From the NCBI GenBank assembly GCA_027405735.1, contig JAPEHQ010000011.1, positions 992,001-1,056,000 on the forward strand: DNA of 64,000 nt. The letters run 5' to 3'. Positions 11,692 to 24,048 of the stretch are shown here, piece after piece. Numbering within the stretch: position 1 is the first letter of the stretch; each line of letters opens with the position of its first letter. Both the position numbers and the translations under genes were made by a program. The notes beneath the pieces were generated by a model. It ran no database searches and had not been told where the DNA came from. It saw only the letters and a list, made by a program, of their open reading frames with translations. The stretch is from Mucor racemosus (taxonomy: Eukaryota > Mucoromycota > Mucoromycetes > Mucorales > Mucoraceae).

Positions 11692-13746
11692 AATGTGAAT
11701 CTCAGGTACAGATTTACATTGGCTCAACTTAAATAGGAGAATAACCCATTCTAATTCCATTAGAAAACAACAAAATTTTCAAATAAATACATCTATATAT
11801 ACACATAAAAAAAATTGTTTTACCAGCATTAAAATCCCACCGAAAAATGCTCGTTTTCAATGAATATTGGACCAAACAAGCTCAAATTGCAAAAACCAAT
11901 AGTCAGACCAAAACTACATTGACAATCCCAATGTAACTTTTCATGAGTTTCTGGTTGGATTATCAGAGGAAAACACCCACTTTTTGGCATACTGAAAAGC
12001 ATTTTGGGACGCTTTGCAGCATGGAGAGTGTAATTAATATATATCATGAAATTTGATGGCCTAGTCAAAATAACCTGGAGGCACTTAAAGAGTGATTTTA
12101 TTGTTTGGACTTGTATCCAGTAATACCGACAAATTGAACAATAGTGTATTTTTCTTCGTCAGTTGGATTTTCAAAAATATACTTCTGAATATCCTTTCAT
12201 CACTGCATCAAAAATGCAGCTAAATAAAGCAAACTAATGCAAATAAAATTCAGATATCTGATGTATATGCTAATACCAAAAGATGTAACATGAAAGACTT
12301 GATGAGATTTATTAAAATGCCATGTTATTGAACATTTTCTACATTTCTAGATACAAAGAAAAGAACCCCAAAAAAAAAAAGAGAAAGAATTGAGACATTT
12401 TAACATCAATGTAAGTTTTATCATATAAATTGTACCATTAATTTGGAGCTCTATGGTCTCCAAAATTTGTGAAATTGATAGAGAAATGACTAAAAACACA
12501 GAATATTGCAATTTTTGGCGACACAAATACAAAAAATATAAATTTTTTATAGACGCATATGTACATAATAGTTTATTGTATTTTACATGTATGACTTGCA
12601 GAATAAACATCGTTTTAAGCTCATATCAATTAACTTGACAAAAACAAAGGTATACCTCATGCAACAACCTAGAATCGCTTTAATATATTTAGATTTCGAA
12701 AGAGTGTTAATCAAGAAAAGCATTATATGATTCCAAAATTGCTATAGAATCAAGCCATTTGGACATTATATTGTATAATAAAAGTCTTTACTACATTATA
12801 TTGTTTATTGTTGATACTATATATTACAGGTCTCATGATATACAAGTTGGACCTCAATAAAGCATTGCAAGTATATTTTCATCTGTTTGTGGTAATTACT
12901 GTTATTTAAGAAGAACACCAAGTTCGTTATATAAGAATATGCATGATTTCTATGAGATTATTGATGTTGAATACTGCGTTTAGTTAGGCAAAGAATGATA
13001 TTACGGGTTGTAATATCATATAATGAGTTCTTGTACAATGATTACGGTGCATTCTCTACGATTTGCTTGCTAATATGCATACATGACAATAAAATTTGAA
13101 ACCAAAAAGGGCCAGGAAATAAATTAGGGTCATACATACATTTATATTAAGTGTCGTGATATCATTCTGTGTATTCTACGAAGACGGTGGTAGCAGTAAT
13201 ACTGTCTAGTATTGTGTTTCCGTCTGCAGATAGACTCTAAAAATCAGGCATTATCAGATTTTAAACCGCTTTGCTTTTGAATGGATGCACCAAAGATTCC
13301 TTTTAAACTTTTGTTTTGGGGAAAGCGTTTTACCTCAATTAGAGCAATAAAAATCAGGGTCATCAATATCAGGAGTAATATATTTGAAATTTTGGAATAC
13401 TCAGCATTTTATGAATATAGCGTAAATACTTTACAATTAACATTTCTATTACAATATTTTCTCTTACGCGCTTTACAATAATTGTTAGAATCTGACACAT
13501 TTGGAAGAACGTCAGAATTTACAATGGCTGATTTCAGCCTTAATGGATGAAAATAATAATAATGGCTCAAATAAGCGGGTTCAATTTTGTGGATAATGTT
13601 GCATATTTTACGATGAAAATTTGGATCATGTCTATCAAGACGCTCGACTGCTGGTAAAATTCATGATGTGCATAAATTGACAATGGTTGCAATATATGAA
13701 TTCAGAGATTTTTATTCTGCAGCCTTTTCCAAATACTGAAATCAGT
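11692..13746. other. Intergenic, nothing recognised
   Basis: Two kilobases without a supported gene. Open frames of 60-90 codons are AT-rich and resemble no known domain. Confidence 0.5.
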
Positions 13747-14475
13747 TTAAATAATAGTGAGATATTGGTCTGGTTGAATATTTATCATCACATAAACAGC
13801 AATATAAGTTGGAATTATTTGTGCTTCATCTCGTACTTGCTTCAAAATCATATAGTGGACTACTTTATGATGTCTTTGATATTGTCCAAAAGTCTGATAT
13901 GTTGTTTTACAAGATTGACAATAGTTTTGACGATCATGAATGTCTGGTTTCAAATTGAGATGGTTTATAGACTTTTCTTTGTATTCAATTTTATGGACTA
14001 ATCTACGGTGTTCTACTATTAAGTCAAACTCGCTCTTTTTTATATTACATATTTGACGTTGATAATAATAATTTAATATATATCTTGCATTAAAGATGAC
14101 ATCTATACTATCAACGCATTAACAAGTACATGTTTTACTCAATAAATAATATATTTATCAAATAATTTGTTTAATAATACCTCAGATTTTGTTTTCTCTT
14201 CTTGCTTAACGTCAACAATAACGTTTTGGACTTTGTCAAAAGCATCACTATTAAGTTGGTTAATTCTTTTGAATATGCTAATGGTTTGTGTTTAATTCTT
14301 TTCAATTTATCCAACAAACTTTTCATTGCTTGAATCTTAGTATTTTATGCTGAAATGAAATAATTTGTATTTTGGGGGTATATATATTGTCTGTTAGAGA
14401 TGCTCTTGTTGTATCAGGAGCAAACTCTATTGTAGGCTTCTCTTGTGATGTTGATTACGGTACGCTTGGCTCTAT
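13747..14475 (-). pseudogene. Decayed C2H2 zinc-finger-like gene
   Basis: The minus strand carries coding-like fragments. At 13747-14069 an open frame encodes NYCQSCKTTYQTFGQYQRHH followed by KVVH, a C-x2-C-x12-H C2H2-like finger. Before it lies a degenerate finger (ICNIKKSEFDLIVEHRRLVH) that lacks its first cysteine. Further upstream, about 14190-14290 encodes INQLNSDAFDKVQNVIVDVK behind a possible acceptor, and about 14360-14460 encodes EKPTIEFAPDTTRASL preceded by an in-frame stop. No complete model can be spliced, so I call a broken gene. The finger could belong to a transcription factor or a transposon. Confidence 0.4.
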
Positions 14476-15519
14476 TTCACAATTTCACTTCAACATTTAG
14501 TCAAACACATGCAAACATAACAAGATAAAATATACAATAAACTATTTAAAAACATTATATAAGCCATATCCTTCCTTGAAGAAAGACACAACAAAATTCT
14601 ATTGCACATAAATTGCTGATATATAAAAAATATGCTTTCATGTAAATCAAGCCATCATTCACAATTTTGAAAAATCGCATAGCTTTTATAAATAAAGTAG
14701 CATAATTAAATATAATTATATATATAGCAGCTAAAGCGTAAATTTCAAATAGATTATTACGTTAATATTTAAAAAAGATTATTCTTTAAAAGTATTTACG
14801 CATTTTCTTTTTGGCCTATTCTTCTACTATTTCAAAAAGTATATTATATAAAAAGCCCATGTACTGTTATTAAGTATTTTCTAAGAATACATTCCATAGA
14901 CTCTCGTCGTAGTATTGTATCAGGTTATATTACAGATGTGCAAAAGATGATGCTTGTTTCACAAAAACTGCATGAATCCTGACCTCAAAGAGCACATTTT
15001 TCAATTTTCAAGAACAGAGACATTTTACAAAGGGTAGGCATTAGTAGTAAACGGCGAATACATTAGACGCATTAGATTGGCTCATTTGTATAATGAAAAC
15101 TAGATTTACATCCTTTACGCCCTATTATGATCGATTGTAGATTATTAACAAGAAGAAGTAGGCGGTGAATCTTCGAGATTTACGGCTATCGTTAATAGGT
15201 TTTTTTTCTACAGTATGTAAAAGGCTAGTTTGATAATTTTACCTGATTTTTGTATCTTATAGTATACAATAGATACTATTTTTATTTTTAGATTATATAT
15301 ATATTGAATGTTGTAAAAAATCATCTTAAAAATAAGCCTACTTTTAAAATGATGAACTACTGGAAACAACATAATTCAAAACTAGAAGGGTTGTTAATTA
15401 ATAAATTCAATTCAAAATTTATTAGAAAATAAACGCAATAGTATATACAGAAAAAAAAAAGTAATAGAGATATAGTAACAAACCAAGGAATTTTGTGAAG
15501 AATAGGCTATACAGCGTGA
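14476..15519. other. Intergenic, downstream of the NAT permease
   Basis: AT-rich, no supported feature. Confidence 0.5.
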
Positions 15520-17465
15520 TTAAATAGTTGAAGATTCCAAATCATCCCTCTCAGCCATGAAAACTCGCTGAGCACCACCAACTCTCTTGGCTTTAGCAAG
15601 TGTATCTTCTTTTTCAGTGTTATCATAAGGCAAGACCAAATTGAGAAAAATAGACATGATACCTGCAATGATGTATCCAGTGCTCACAACAGTATTAATA
15701 GCTTCCATTAAGCCTTGAAGAGCTTCATTTTCAAAAGTAGGCAAGACGTTGTCAAACCAAGTAGGCACAAGTGATACACCCAAAGAAATAGCAAGCGAAG
15801 AAGCAACAATAACACGATCACGACGAGACCAATCCAAGTGACCAAGAATACGAATGCCAGAAGTAGCAACAGATGCAAACAAGTAAACTGTCATACCGCC
15901 AATCAATGGGGCGGGAATAGCCAACAAAGCAGCAGAAATTTTACCAAAGATACCACAAATGATCAAGATAGTAGCACAAACAACGCCGGCTTGACGGCTA
16001 GCGCACTGAGTGACAGCAATGACGCCGTTATTTTGACTAAATGTAACAACACCCATAGTATTTCCTAAAGCCGAAAATACACCAGAGATGCCATCAGCTA
16101 AGAGACCACCTTGACATCTTTCTTCAAATGTCTTTCCTTCAATAGGTAAACCAGATACATCACTAGCAGCAGTTAAATCACCAAGACATTCGATAATTAT
16201 ATCCAATTGAACAAACAAGTATGGAATGATACCAGGACCGTAGACTGAAAAATCGAAATGCTTGACCCACAAAAACGTACCAACGGGAGCAGCAGCAATA
16301 CTAGAACTATCAAACATACCAACACCACCACCAATGATACAACCAATCAAAAGACCAATGACAACTGCAATGTTTTTTAGGAACACAGAGCCAACTAATT
16401 CAATAATGATAATAGTAAAAAATACAGAAGCACCTAAAGCAAAGTTAACTGGACCACCCCAAGGTTGAGCATTAGGAGCATTGATGTCTGGACAATTAAC
16501 ATACAATCCAGTAGCAGGACGACTCATACAAGGACCGGATCCACCTCCCCAATTCTTCATACCAGATGACAGCAATGATGAGCCAATAACAGTTAAAACA
16601 ATACCCATCACAATCTTGGGGAAGAGTTTACGAATAACACGAGGAGGTAAGAAACTAATGAAAATCGACAAAGAAGCACAAACCATTTGAGTACCGAGAA
16701 TAGCACCAAAGGCCTCTGGACAAGGTAAATAATTGATTGTACCATCTGCCAAGATTTCAGAAGGGCAAGCGCCACTTTTGTACATGTTGCCAATAATTGC
16801 TTGTGCGGCAGGCATATTGGCAAATGCAACACCTGCAATTTGGAGTAAACCAGTTCCAATGAAATAACGAGTTTTGAATATGGGGATACGAATAATCTGA
16901 ACCAAACTAAATAAATAGATCAGAGATTAAAAATTAGAGAAACATGACTTTATCACAATCTGGTGTAACTTTTTTATATGCACCTCATTAAACCAGAAAC
17001 AATAAGCGAAACAGATACCATGTATTGACGCATTTCATCGTCAAGATTCAAGTAAGTGCTACCTGCACCGGATATCATAATGGTAGGAGAGATGATACCG
17101 CCAATGACAGCAAGGAAGTCTATCAGGGTTGTTTAGTTTTCTGCATAAAAATTGTGTATATGAATTATTTTACGTTGGAAACCCATTATAATTGCTACTA
17201 AAGTGGGAATTTCATCATCTGGACCGTAAAATGGAGATCTATTTGCTTTTTGACGAATGAATGGAATATGAGGCATGCAAAGAGCACGGTAATCGTAATC
17301 ACCGATCAAACCATCCCTGGTTGTCACTTTATGTTTCATGCGAGTCCATATTGTACTTGGAGGTTGAATTGGAGTATAAATTTCTTGTATCTGAGATACA
17401 TTTTCAATCATTATATCATCAGCAGTATATTTTTGATCTAGAGTAGTATTGTGTAGAGAAGACAT
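15520..17465 (-). CDS. NAT-family purine permease (UapA/UapC-like xanthine/uric acid transporter)
   Basis: Plasma-membrane proton symporter of the nucleobase-ascorbate transporter family. Exons 17174-17465, 16984-17119 and 15520-16906 join in frame to 604 aa; UapA is similar in length. Hydrophilic N-terminus with the family's GDYDYRALCMPHIPF segment, then about a dozen hydrophobic helices. Counting against UapA, Glu356 corresponds to Glu382 (IIIECLGDLTAASDVS), Asp388 to Asp414 (LLADGISG) and Gln408 to Gln434 in the NAT signature QNNGVIAVTQCASRQAG. The arginine that follows Thr in UapA (Arg417) is glutamine here (Gln443), which may alter affinity or specificity. Loop cysteines at GACPSE, LPCPEAF, GPCMS and VNCPD are typical of fungal members. 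Substrate is inferred as xanthine or uric acid, not shown. Confidence 0.93.
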
Positions 17466-17604
17466 TGCTATAGTAATGATGATTATAGTAATAATAAGGT
17501 GAGGATTCTTTTTTTCGAGCTTCTTTTTATATGGTTTTCTTGTAATATTTTATTAAATTCATCTAGTAGCATCTACAATACAAGCTGTTCAAATTAGGTG
17601 TACC

Positions 17605-17717
17605 AGATAGATAAGAGATTTTATGATTTGATTCGCTTTTTTGTTCTTATTTTATCTTAGATATTTCTTATCATTTGTTTGCTAAATGGTTAAACCGAAA
17701 GTACCACTTATCCCTAT
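17605..17717 (-). promoter_or_regulatory. Cluster of GATA-factor motifs upstream of the permease
   Basis: Five WGATAR-type sites occur 140-250 bp upstream of the start codon: overlapping AGATAG and AGATAA at 17605-17614, TTATCT at 17652-17657, CTTATC at 17667-17672 and CTTATC at 17707-17712. A sixth, TATCT, is near 17715. Fungal purine permeases are classic targets of AreA/NIT2-type nitrogen regulators, so this is a plausible control region. In AT-rich DNA some GATA sites arise by chance. Confidence 0.4.
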
Positions 17718-17719
17718 CT

Positions 17720-18579
17720 GAAATACAGCATATTGATGAACGCTATACAAAATTGGCACTTGATTTAGATTCATATACAAGGGAATTATTTTTAATTATG
17801 TAGAAACCTAAATTATTTGTATAGGAATGAAATGAAAATGATAAAGATATCTTTATGCATGATTAGGCTTGTGTATTTTTCGGTTAGGAGCGATTTAGTA
17901 TTCAAAAAGTAGTATACCTGCTATATTCAAAGCTGAATTTTTCTATATCTTATCTTTTTTTTCCCATAGTCTAGCTGTAGTGAAATGTATCTTTCTCTCA
18001 CTAATTATGATTTGAAGATTTTTGAGTTAAAGTAAAAGGATTAAACATCGAATTCAGCCAGTGAACTAGTGAGTAGTACAATAATGTAGTAGTAACGATA
18101 GGGTTTGCCTGGGATATGCAAATTTTATCTTGCTCATTGAATATAAGTCGTTATACCTTTTTATCTTTTTACCGGATACCATTATTTGTGGGCGATGTTT
18201 TCAGCAGGAAACCACATGTCACTTTAATACACAACTCATAAAATCAAGTCGATTTTTATATCGTAATTTCAAGTAAAAAGAAATTACAGGAGAATACAAG
18301 TGATTATAATCGATTTCCATCATCATCAACACTACTAAAAATTGCGTTTTTATGTTTAAAAAAAGCCCATCTTTTGTGCATCTTTTGTGCATCATTAGAT
18401 CTGAAGATCGATCTTTCGTAATAATAGTACATCCAGTAACAAATAGCTGTGCCTAATTGACGTATCTTGCCTCTCTTTTAGCTTTTAGCAGGAATTAAGA
18501 TGTTTCTTTAAACAAGCAGCAAATGCATTCTTTCTTATTTTCAAGCTATACTACTAAACAGTCTTTAGACAATACCTTG
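17720..18579. other. Intergenic, nothing recognised
   Basis: No gene. A short direct repeat (CATCTTTTGTG, two copies) sits near 18367-18392. Confidence 0.5.
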
Positions 18580-19506
18580 GATACTGCTAAACAGATATGA
18601 ATTGGTTGTATTGCGCTAACTATTTCTAAATTTATTCTACAGTATATCTCGCGAAAAATTCAAAAACAGATAAAATTCGCTTCTTTCTCCTTGAAAATTA
18701 GGTCTCGCTCTTCATCCCTATCCAAATTTTTTTTTCACTAAATAACACCAAGAAAAAATTATATGTCAATATACCTGAGATGTTCAGCTTCAATTCAAAA
18801 ATGAGTATCCGGAAATAGCCTATTTTTTGCAGTTGATATTAATTTTTCAATACTAATGTTTCAGATTTTTTACGCGTATTTCACTGCTAATGGATTGAAA
18901 ACTTTGAGGTTTCATATCTCTACAAAAAATTAAGCTATACTAACACTGTCGAATAATAAAACTTACTTGTTTTGAAATGCTCTATAACATGTTTTAATAT
19001 AAAAAAAGTCTGAGCGCTTTTATTTTTTTTTCACTTTTTTGGCAATTCTATAGTAGGTTTCAAAATATTGGTTAAATTGAGCAGCATTTTTTTTACATTC
19101 ATATCATTAAGCTCGTTAAGCTCTCTTGGACCCAATTTAGCTTTTTTCAAAATATTGATTTTTCGTGGAGATATCCTCAAAAATGTGTACAAAGGGATAC
19201 CCTCGTTTTTAGCCTCAATTTTTCCCTTGTAAACCCTCATCCCAAATTCTGAATTTCAAAAAATTTGGACAAAAATCTCGTTTTTTCTATAAAAAATGCA
19301 GTTAAAAGACACCACAATAGCTCGATCGATAGATAATTGTTTTGCGTATTATTTTCATTATTTATATTTAAAAAATAATTATAAAAAGTAACGTGTATCT
19401 TCAAAAAACCTCCAAATTTTCGATCGCATTTTGCGCAAAATTTAGCGTAAAGCTTCTGCCTGGTTTTTATTTAAATAGATGTAAAGTCCAAAACTGTACA
19501 AAAACC
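18580..19506 (+). repeat. Family A copy A2, left part (split by hAT insertion)
   Basis: Matches copy A1 from its start through the ACTGTACAAAAAC block. Homology resumes exactly at 23657, after the hAT element, so the copy was whole before the transposon inserted. Confidence 0.88.
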
Positions 19507-20233
19507 TAGGATTTCACACCCAACGTATCGTATTATGGTCAACCGAGTTTGACTGTTATAACGGGCCGTTTTTTATGCAGACTCGGATGGGGGTATTCGA
19601 GTTTTTTTTTCGTGTCACCTAAACTCGAAAGTGGGATTCGAGTTTTGGCTTTCAAAAAATATGTGAAATTGTGAAATAATCAAATATACGTACATTAACG
19701 TATAATTTGACGAAGGGTGATTTAAAAATGCTCTGATTTATTGAAATTTGAAAGATAAACGTATGAAATCATGCAAAAAATAAAAAAAAATACTGTTTAA
19801 TTATGAGCTTATAAAGAGAGTTTATGTACTAATTGAATGAGTGTATTGAATTTGAATGGTAATGTAATTAGAATAAACATATGAATATCGTATGAATATA
19901 CTGTAATTGAACCATGCTTTTATACTTTAATTGTAGCGTGATGATAGAAGCATGGAATGTAGCATTGTCTGATTTGCGCTATTAAACATCATGGTTTGAC
20001 AAAGGTTCTAAATAGGTAATTTGGTAATTTCTGATTCTGATAGATCATGCTTGCTTGTCTTTTATTTCATGTATACTTTATACATATACTCGTTATTTTG
20101 AATGAAAACGTGCTTCTGTAACAACATTATTACCGCGCAAGTCATTACCATTTATAAATTGTATGCCATGAGTGAGAGTGATTTTTTGACGTAATGTTTA
20201 CATACAATAAAGTAAAAGTTTTCTAATTTTTTG

Positions 20234-20242
20234 TATATATAA
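20234..20242 (+). promoter_or_regulatory. TATA box of the hAT transposase
   Basis: TATATATAA lies 72 bp upstream of the transposase ATG, inside the element. Confidence 0.5.
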
Positions 20243-20313
20243 GCTACTCTATCTTTGAGGTTGAGTTCCTTAATTTTTTGTTCATCTAAACATTTTTATT
20301 ATAAATAAAAGAA

Positions 20314-23300
20314 ATGAGTGAACAGCCTCATGATAGCCATGATCCTTTTTCAATTCCAAGCCTTATCCAACGTGTTTCTTCCTATTCATCTATGGGAACT
20401 TCTTTAACTACTGCATCTTTAACTGACAGATTTAGAGGTAGTTTACCTTTTGAAGGGCTAGAAGAAATTAGGCGGCATAATAGGACAAGCAGAATATCGA
20501 TAAGGTCAGAAGTAACAGGAAAGGAGCATGATATACCATGGTGTGGAAGTGACAGGAGGGAGGCAGCAAATTATGACAACAAAGTGCACCGGGCTTGGAA
20601 ATGGTGGAATATATATGGTTATGGAATGAGAGTTGATGATTTTATACATTGTACTGTAAAGAGAAGAAAAGGAAAATGCTTCGAAAAATTTTCTAGTTCA
20701 AAAGGATCAAGTACAAGCTTTCGAAAACATCTTGAAAACAAACATTTTAATCTTACTGAATCCAGACGTGAGTATTATTTTATCAATCAATCATAAATTC
20801 GCATTCATTAACATGTTACATTGCACGTTAGATAATATAATTCTTAAATTATTGACGTTTTCGAAAGAACAAATTACTGATTGGGAAGATAAAACAGACA
20901 GAGAAAAAGAGATTTATAACTATGATTTTGTTCAAAGCTGTCTCACGCAAGAAAATAAGCCTCATCTGGACAGATATCAAAAAGAACAAGACGAAATTGA
21001 TACAATCGATGAGGAGCCCCATACAAGAGAAGCTTTTCTTAAACTATTTACTGATTTCATTATAGCTAATAGATTGACAATAAATTTTTCTGAAAAAAAC
21101 ATTACTTTGGAAAAGCTTATTCAATTCAGCAGCAGAAATAGTGGAAATGATGGCTCAAAATCGTACGATCCAATACTGATACCTCCCAAGAAAAATAAAT
21201 TGAAGGATTTGCTTATTCAAAAATACTTGGATCAAAAGGAAATAATTAAAACCACTCTGCAAGAGCAAGAATTCTTAAATTTTACAACTGATTTGTGGAA
21301 GAGTGATACTAGTGAGTAAAAAGTACTACATATACTTTCTTCATTACTGACTTTATTTAATGATGCAACGTAGACAAGTATTTCATGGGAATAACAGCAC
21401 ATTACATCGACAAAAATTGGAAGCCGCAACAAATAACAATTGCTATTAAATACATGAAAAATGCTTCTCATTCGGGTATGCACCAATTTATACAATTCAT
21501 AAATGTTGATTTGTTTTGATACTGACATTCATAAAAAGGAAAAGATCTTGGAAAATTATTCCTTGCAGTGTTGGATGACTATGGCATCAAAAACAAATTA
21601 TTCTGCATAACAACCGATAATGCATCAAATAATGGATCAATGGGAGAATATATTGAAAAGGTAGCAGAAGATGATGAGTCTTTCAATTTCAAAAAGAAGG
21701 AAAACATGATTTCCTGTTTTGCGCACGTAATCAACATTGTATGTCACGATTTAATTGAAAAAGGGCTAAAAGCAAAAGCACCAAATGATAGCGCAAACAT
21801 GGAAGCTGTTATGGAAGATGTAAGTATTTGATTAATTACATGAAATTATTTATTGAATTAATTGGATCTAAAACCATCCAGATAAACAAAAGTGGTGCCG
21901 AGGGTAATAATCCCATTGATAGGCTTCGTAAAGGTTGCGCTAAAATCAAACTTTCTAACCAATTGACATGTGTCTTTGAATCAAATAAGAAGATATTAAA
22001 ACTGCCTGATTTAGCAATAATAGTCGACTGTTCTACGAGATGGCACTCTACAAAACATATGATAGATCGGTTCTTGGTGGTAAGAGAAGCATATAGACTG
22101 ACAGTGAATTCAGACGACGATATACGTGAAAACTGTAGTTTAAATGATGAGCAAATCCAGTATATTACTATTGTTAACGAAGTATTGACAAAATTCGAAA
22201 AAATAACAGTTTGGCTCTCAAGTCAGCAGTAAGTAGCAATATTACAGCTTTTATAAAAATAGTATACCATACAGTACTAATTAACTTCTCCAGGTATACA
22301 ACTATTAATAAAACAATCGTTTTATTTAACCGTTTATTTGACCAATTGGACGCATTTCAAGAAAAAAACCCACATTTGGCAGACGCTATTCAGTGTTGCA
22401 AGGATAAGCTATCGAAGTACTATTCTAAGACTGATTTAACAAGTGTTTATGCAAATTCCACCTTGGTTGACCCGAGTCTGAAGTTTTCATACTGGTACTA
22501 CTTTTATCTTTCTTGTAGCTGATGATGCTTATTATTTTTATTATTTTAGGAAAGATCAAAAATGGGAGAAAAATATAATTGATGAACAAATAGCTGTTTG
22601 CAAGGAATCATTTTCCTCATTTTTAGAAAAGTATTATGCTAGAGAACTAGATGGTAGTAGTAGTAGCAAAACAGTGATGTACAGAATGATCTATGGAAAT
22701 GAAGCAGGTAATTCATATCTGTTCTGTATTTTGATTTACATTACTGATATATAACATTTTTTGCATCAGGCCCATCGACATCAACAATTATGGACATTGA
22801 TAGTATTGACTCTTCCGATTCTTCTTATAATACTTCTGATAATGAAGATATAGTTGGCTCAACTCGACCATCTAGATCACAAGAAGATGAAAGATATAAA
22901 AAGGTTCAGTTGTACGAAGGAAATGTTGACATAATCAAACATTATGTTGAAACAAATGCTGATTTGAAAAGGTACCTTGACATTGACCACAGAAAAGAGT
23001 ACAAGTCGAAGTTGAAATTGCGCAGATATAAATTGCAAAATGGTAAAGCTGTCATTTATGTAATTTTGATAACATTTACTAATGGAGCATTTATATAAAA
23101 CACAATAGATGATGATGACGATGACACTAACGATGAAGACGAAGTTGCCATAACCAACATGGAACTTGGAAAAAAATATGCGACCTTGCCCCTAAAATTT
23201 TGGAAGCAGCATGAAAATCTTTTTCCAACACTATCATTATTTGCTAAAAAATATTTATCTATTCCTGCTACAAGCGTCCCTGCCGAAAGGCTATTCTCAC

Positions 23301-23431
23301 AAGCGAAATATGTCATAAATAATACAAGAGCCAAGCTGCATCCAGATACTGGAGAAAAAATTGTGTTGCTAACTTGTTGGCAAAGTGAATTATTTACCAA
23401 GGTGCAATGTAAAATCATGTGCCTTAATTAG
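20314..23431 (+). CDS. hAT-superfamily transposase with BED-like zinc finger
   Basis: Cut-and-paste transposase acting in the nucleus. Nine exons keep frame: 20314-20767, 20868-21311, 21374-21475, 21539-21819, 21882-22228, 22294-22494, 22550-22707, 22770-23042, 23109-23431, giving 860 aa. The N-terminus has a BED-type finger (FIHC ... GKC ... STSFRKHLENKH). The catalytic region shows TTDLWKSD with YFMGITAHYID, the second acidic site in TTDNASNN, the hAT C-x2-H motif as CFAH, and the RW motif as STRWHST. The C-terminal hAT dimerisation domain reads SIPATSVPAERLFSQAK and NNTRAKLHP. An acidic Ser/Asp stretch precedes it. All splice sites are GT-AG and no lesion is seen, so the protein may be functional. 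Confidence 0.95.
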
Positions 23432-23656
23432 TTTTTTTAGCTGTTAAATTCATGAAATAAATATCGATGCATGATTTCATATATGTATATTAATTTGTCA
23501 AAGCTGATATTATAACGGTCTGCTCAAGACGACCCGATACTTGCTTCCACCCCGTTATTTATCTGAGTTACAAAAAAAACGGACCGTTTTCCAACTCGAA
23601 TCGAATAGCCGTTTCCGTTAAAACTCGATTCAAACTCGAATCGAAGCCCATTCCTA

Positions 23657-24035
23657 CAAAAACCACTTAATTAACTAGATCGACTTACTTTGCAGTTCAT
23701 GAGCCATTAAACGATTTCGATTTTTGAATCATTTTTCGTTCATTTTTTCGAACCAACTTTTGAACCCCGTTAAGATAGGTTTTAAGTTGTGATAAGAACT
23801 ATTATGCTAATTATCTCGACGAAAAATCAATATTTTTTGCTGAGCCAAAAAATGCAGAGTAACTTTGAGCTGTATCTATCTTGCGAATACAAAAAGTTAA
23901 TATTTTAATTTAGGTACTCAATTCTTTATAATCAAATTTAGGCCAATTTTGGTCAATTTTGGTCAATTTTGGTCAACCTTGGTCAATCTTGGTCAATGTT
24001 TGGCTAGTTCACTTATACTCTAATATTAATGTTTC
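23657..24035 (+). repeat. Family A copy A2, right part
   Basis: Continues A2 after the hAT element, starting with the second copy of its 8-bp target duplication. It ends near the MITE at 24049. Confidence 0.85.
23940..23997 (+). repeat. GGTCAA minisatellite inside family A
   Basis: Five tandem units of about 10-11 bp with core TTGGTCAA. Other family-A copies have only two or three (55540-55570; reverse at 41845-41890), so the tract expanded in this copy. Confidence 0.8.
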
Positions 24036-24048
24036 TATTGTCCGAAAG

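Larger units (their letters stand above)
19507..23656 (+). mobile_element. Apparently intact autonomous hAT transposon
   Basis: 4150 bp. An 8-bp target duplication, CAAAAACC, flanks it at 19499-19506 and 23657-23664. The ends are short imperfect inverted repeats (TAGGA at each end). Subterminal ACTCGAA/TTCGAGT motifs recur in both orientations on both sides (for example 19588-19640 and 23597-23642), as is usual for transposase binding in hAT elements. It holds one multi-exon transposase gene with no stop or frameshift. The insertion target is a family-A repeat, whose two halves rejoin perfectly when the element is removed. Confidence 0.95.
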
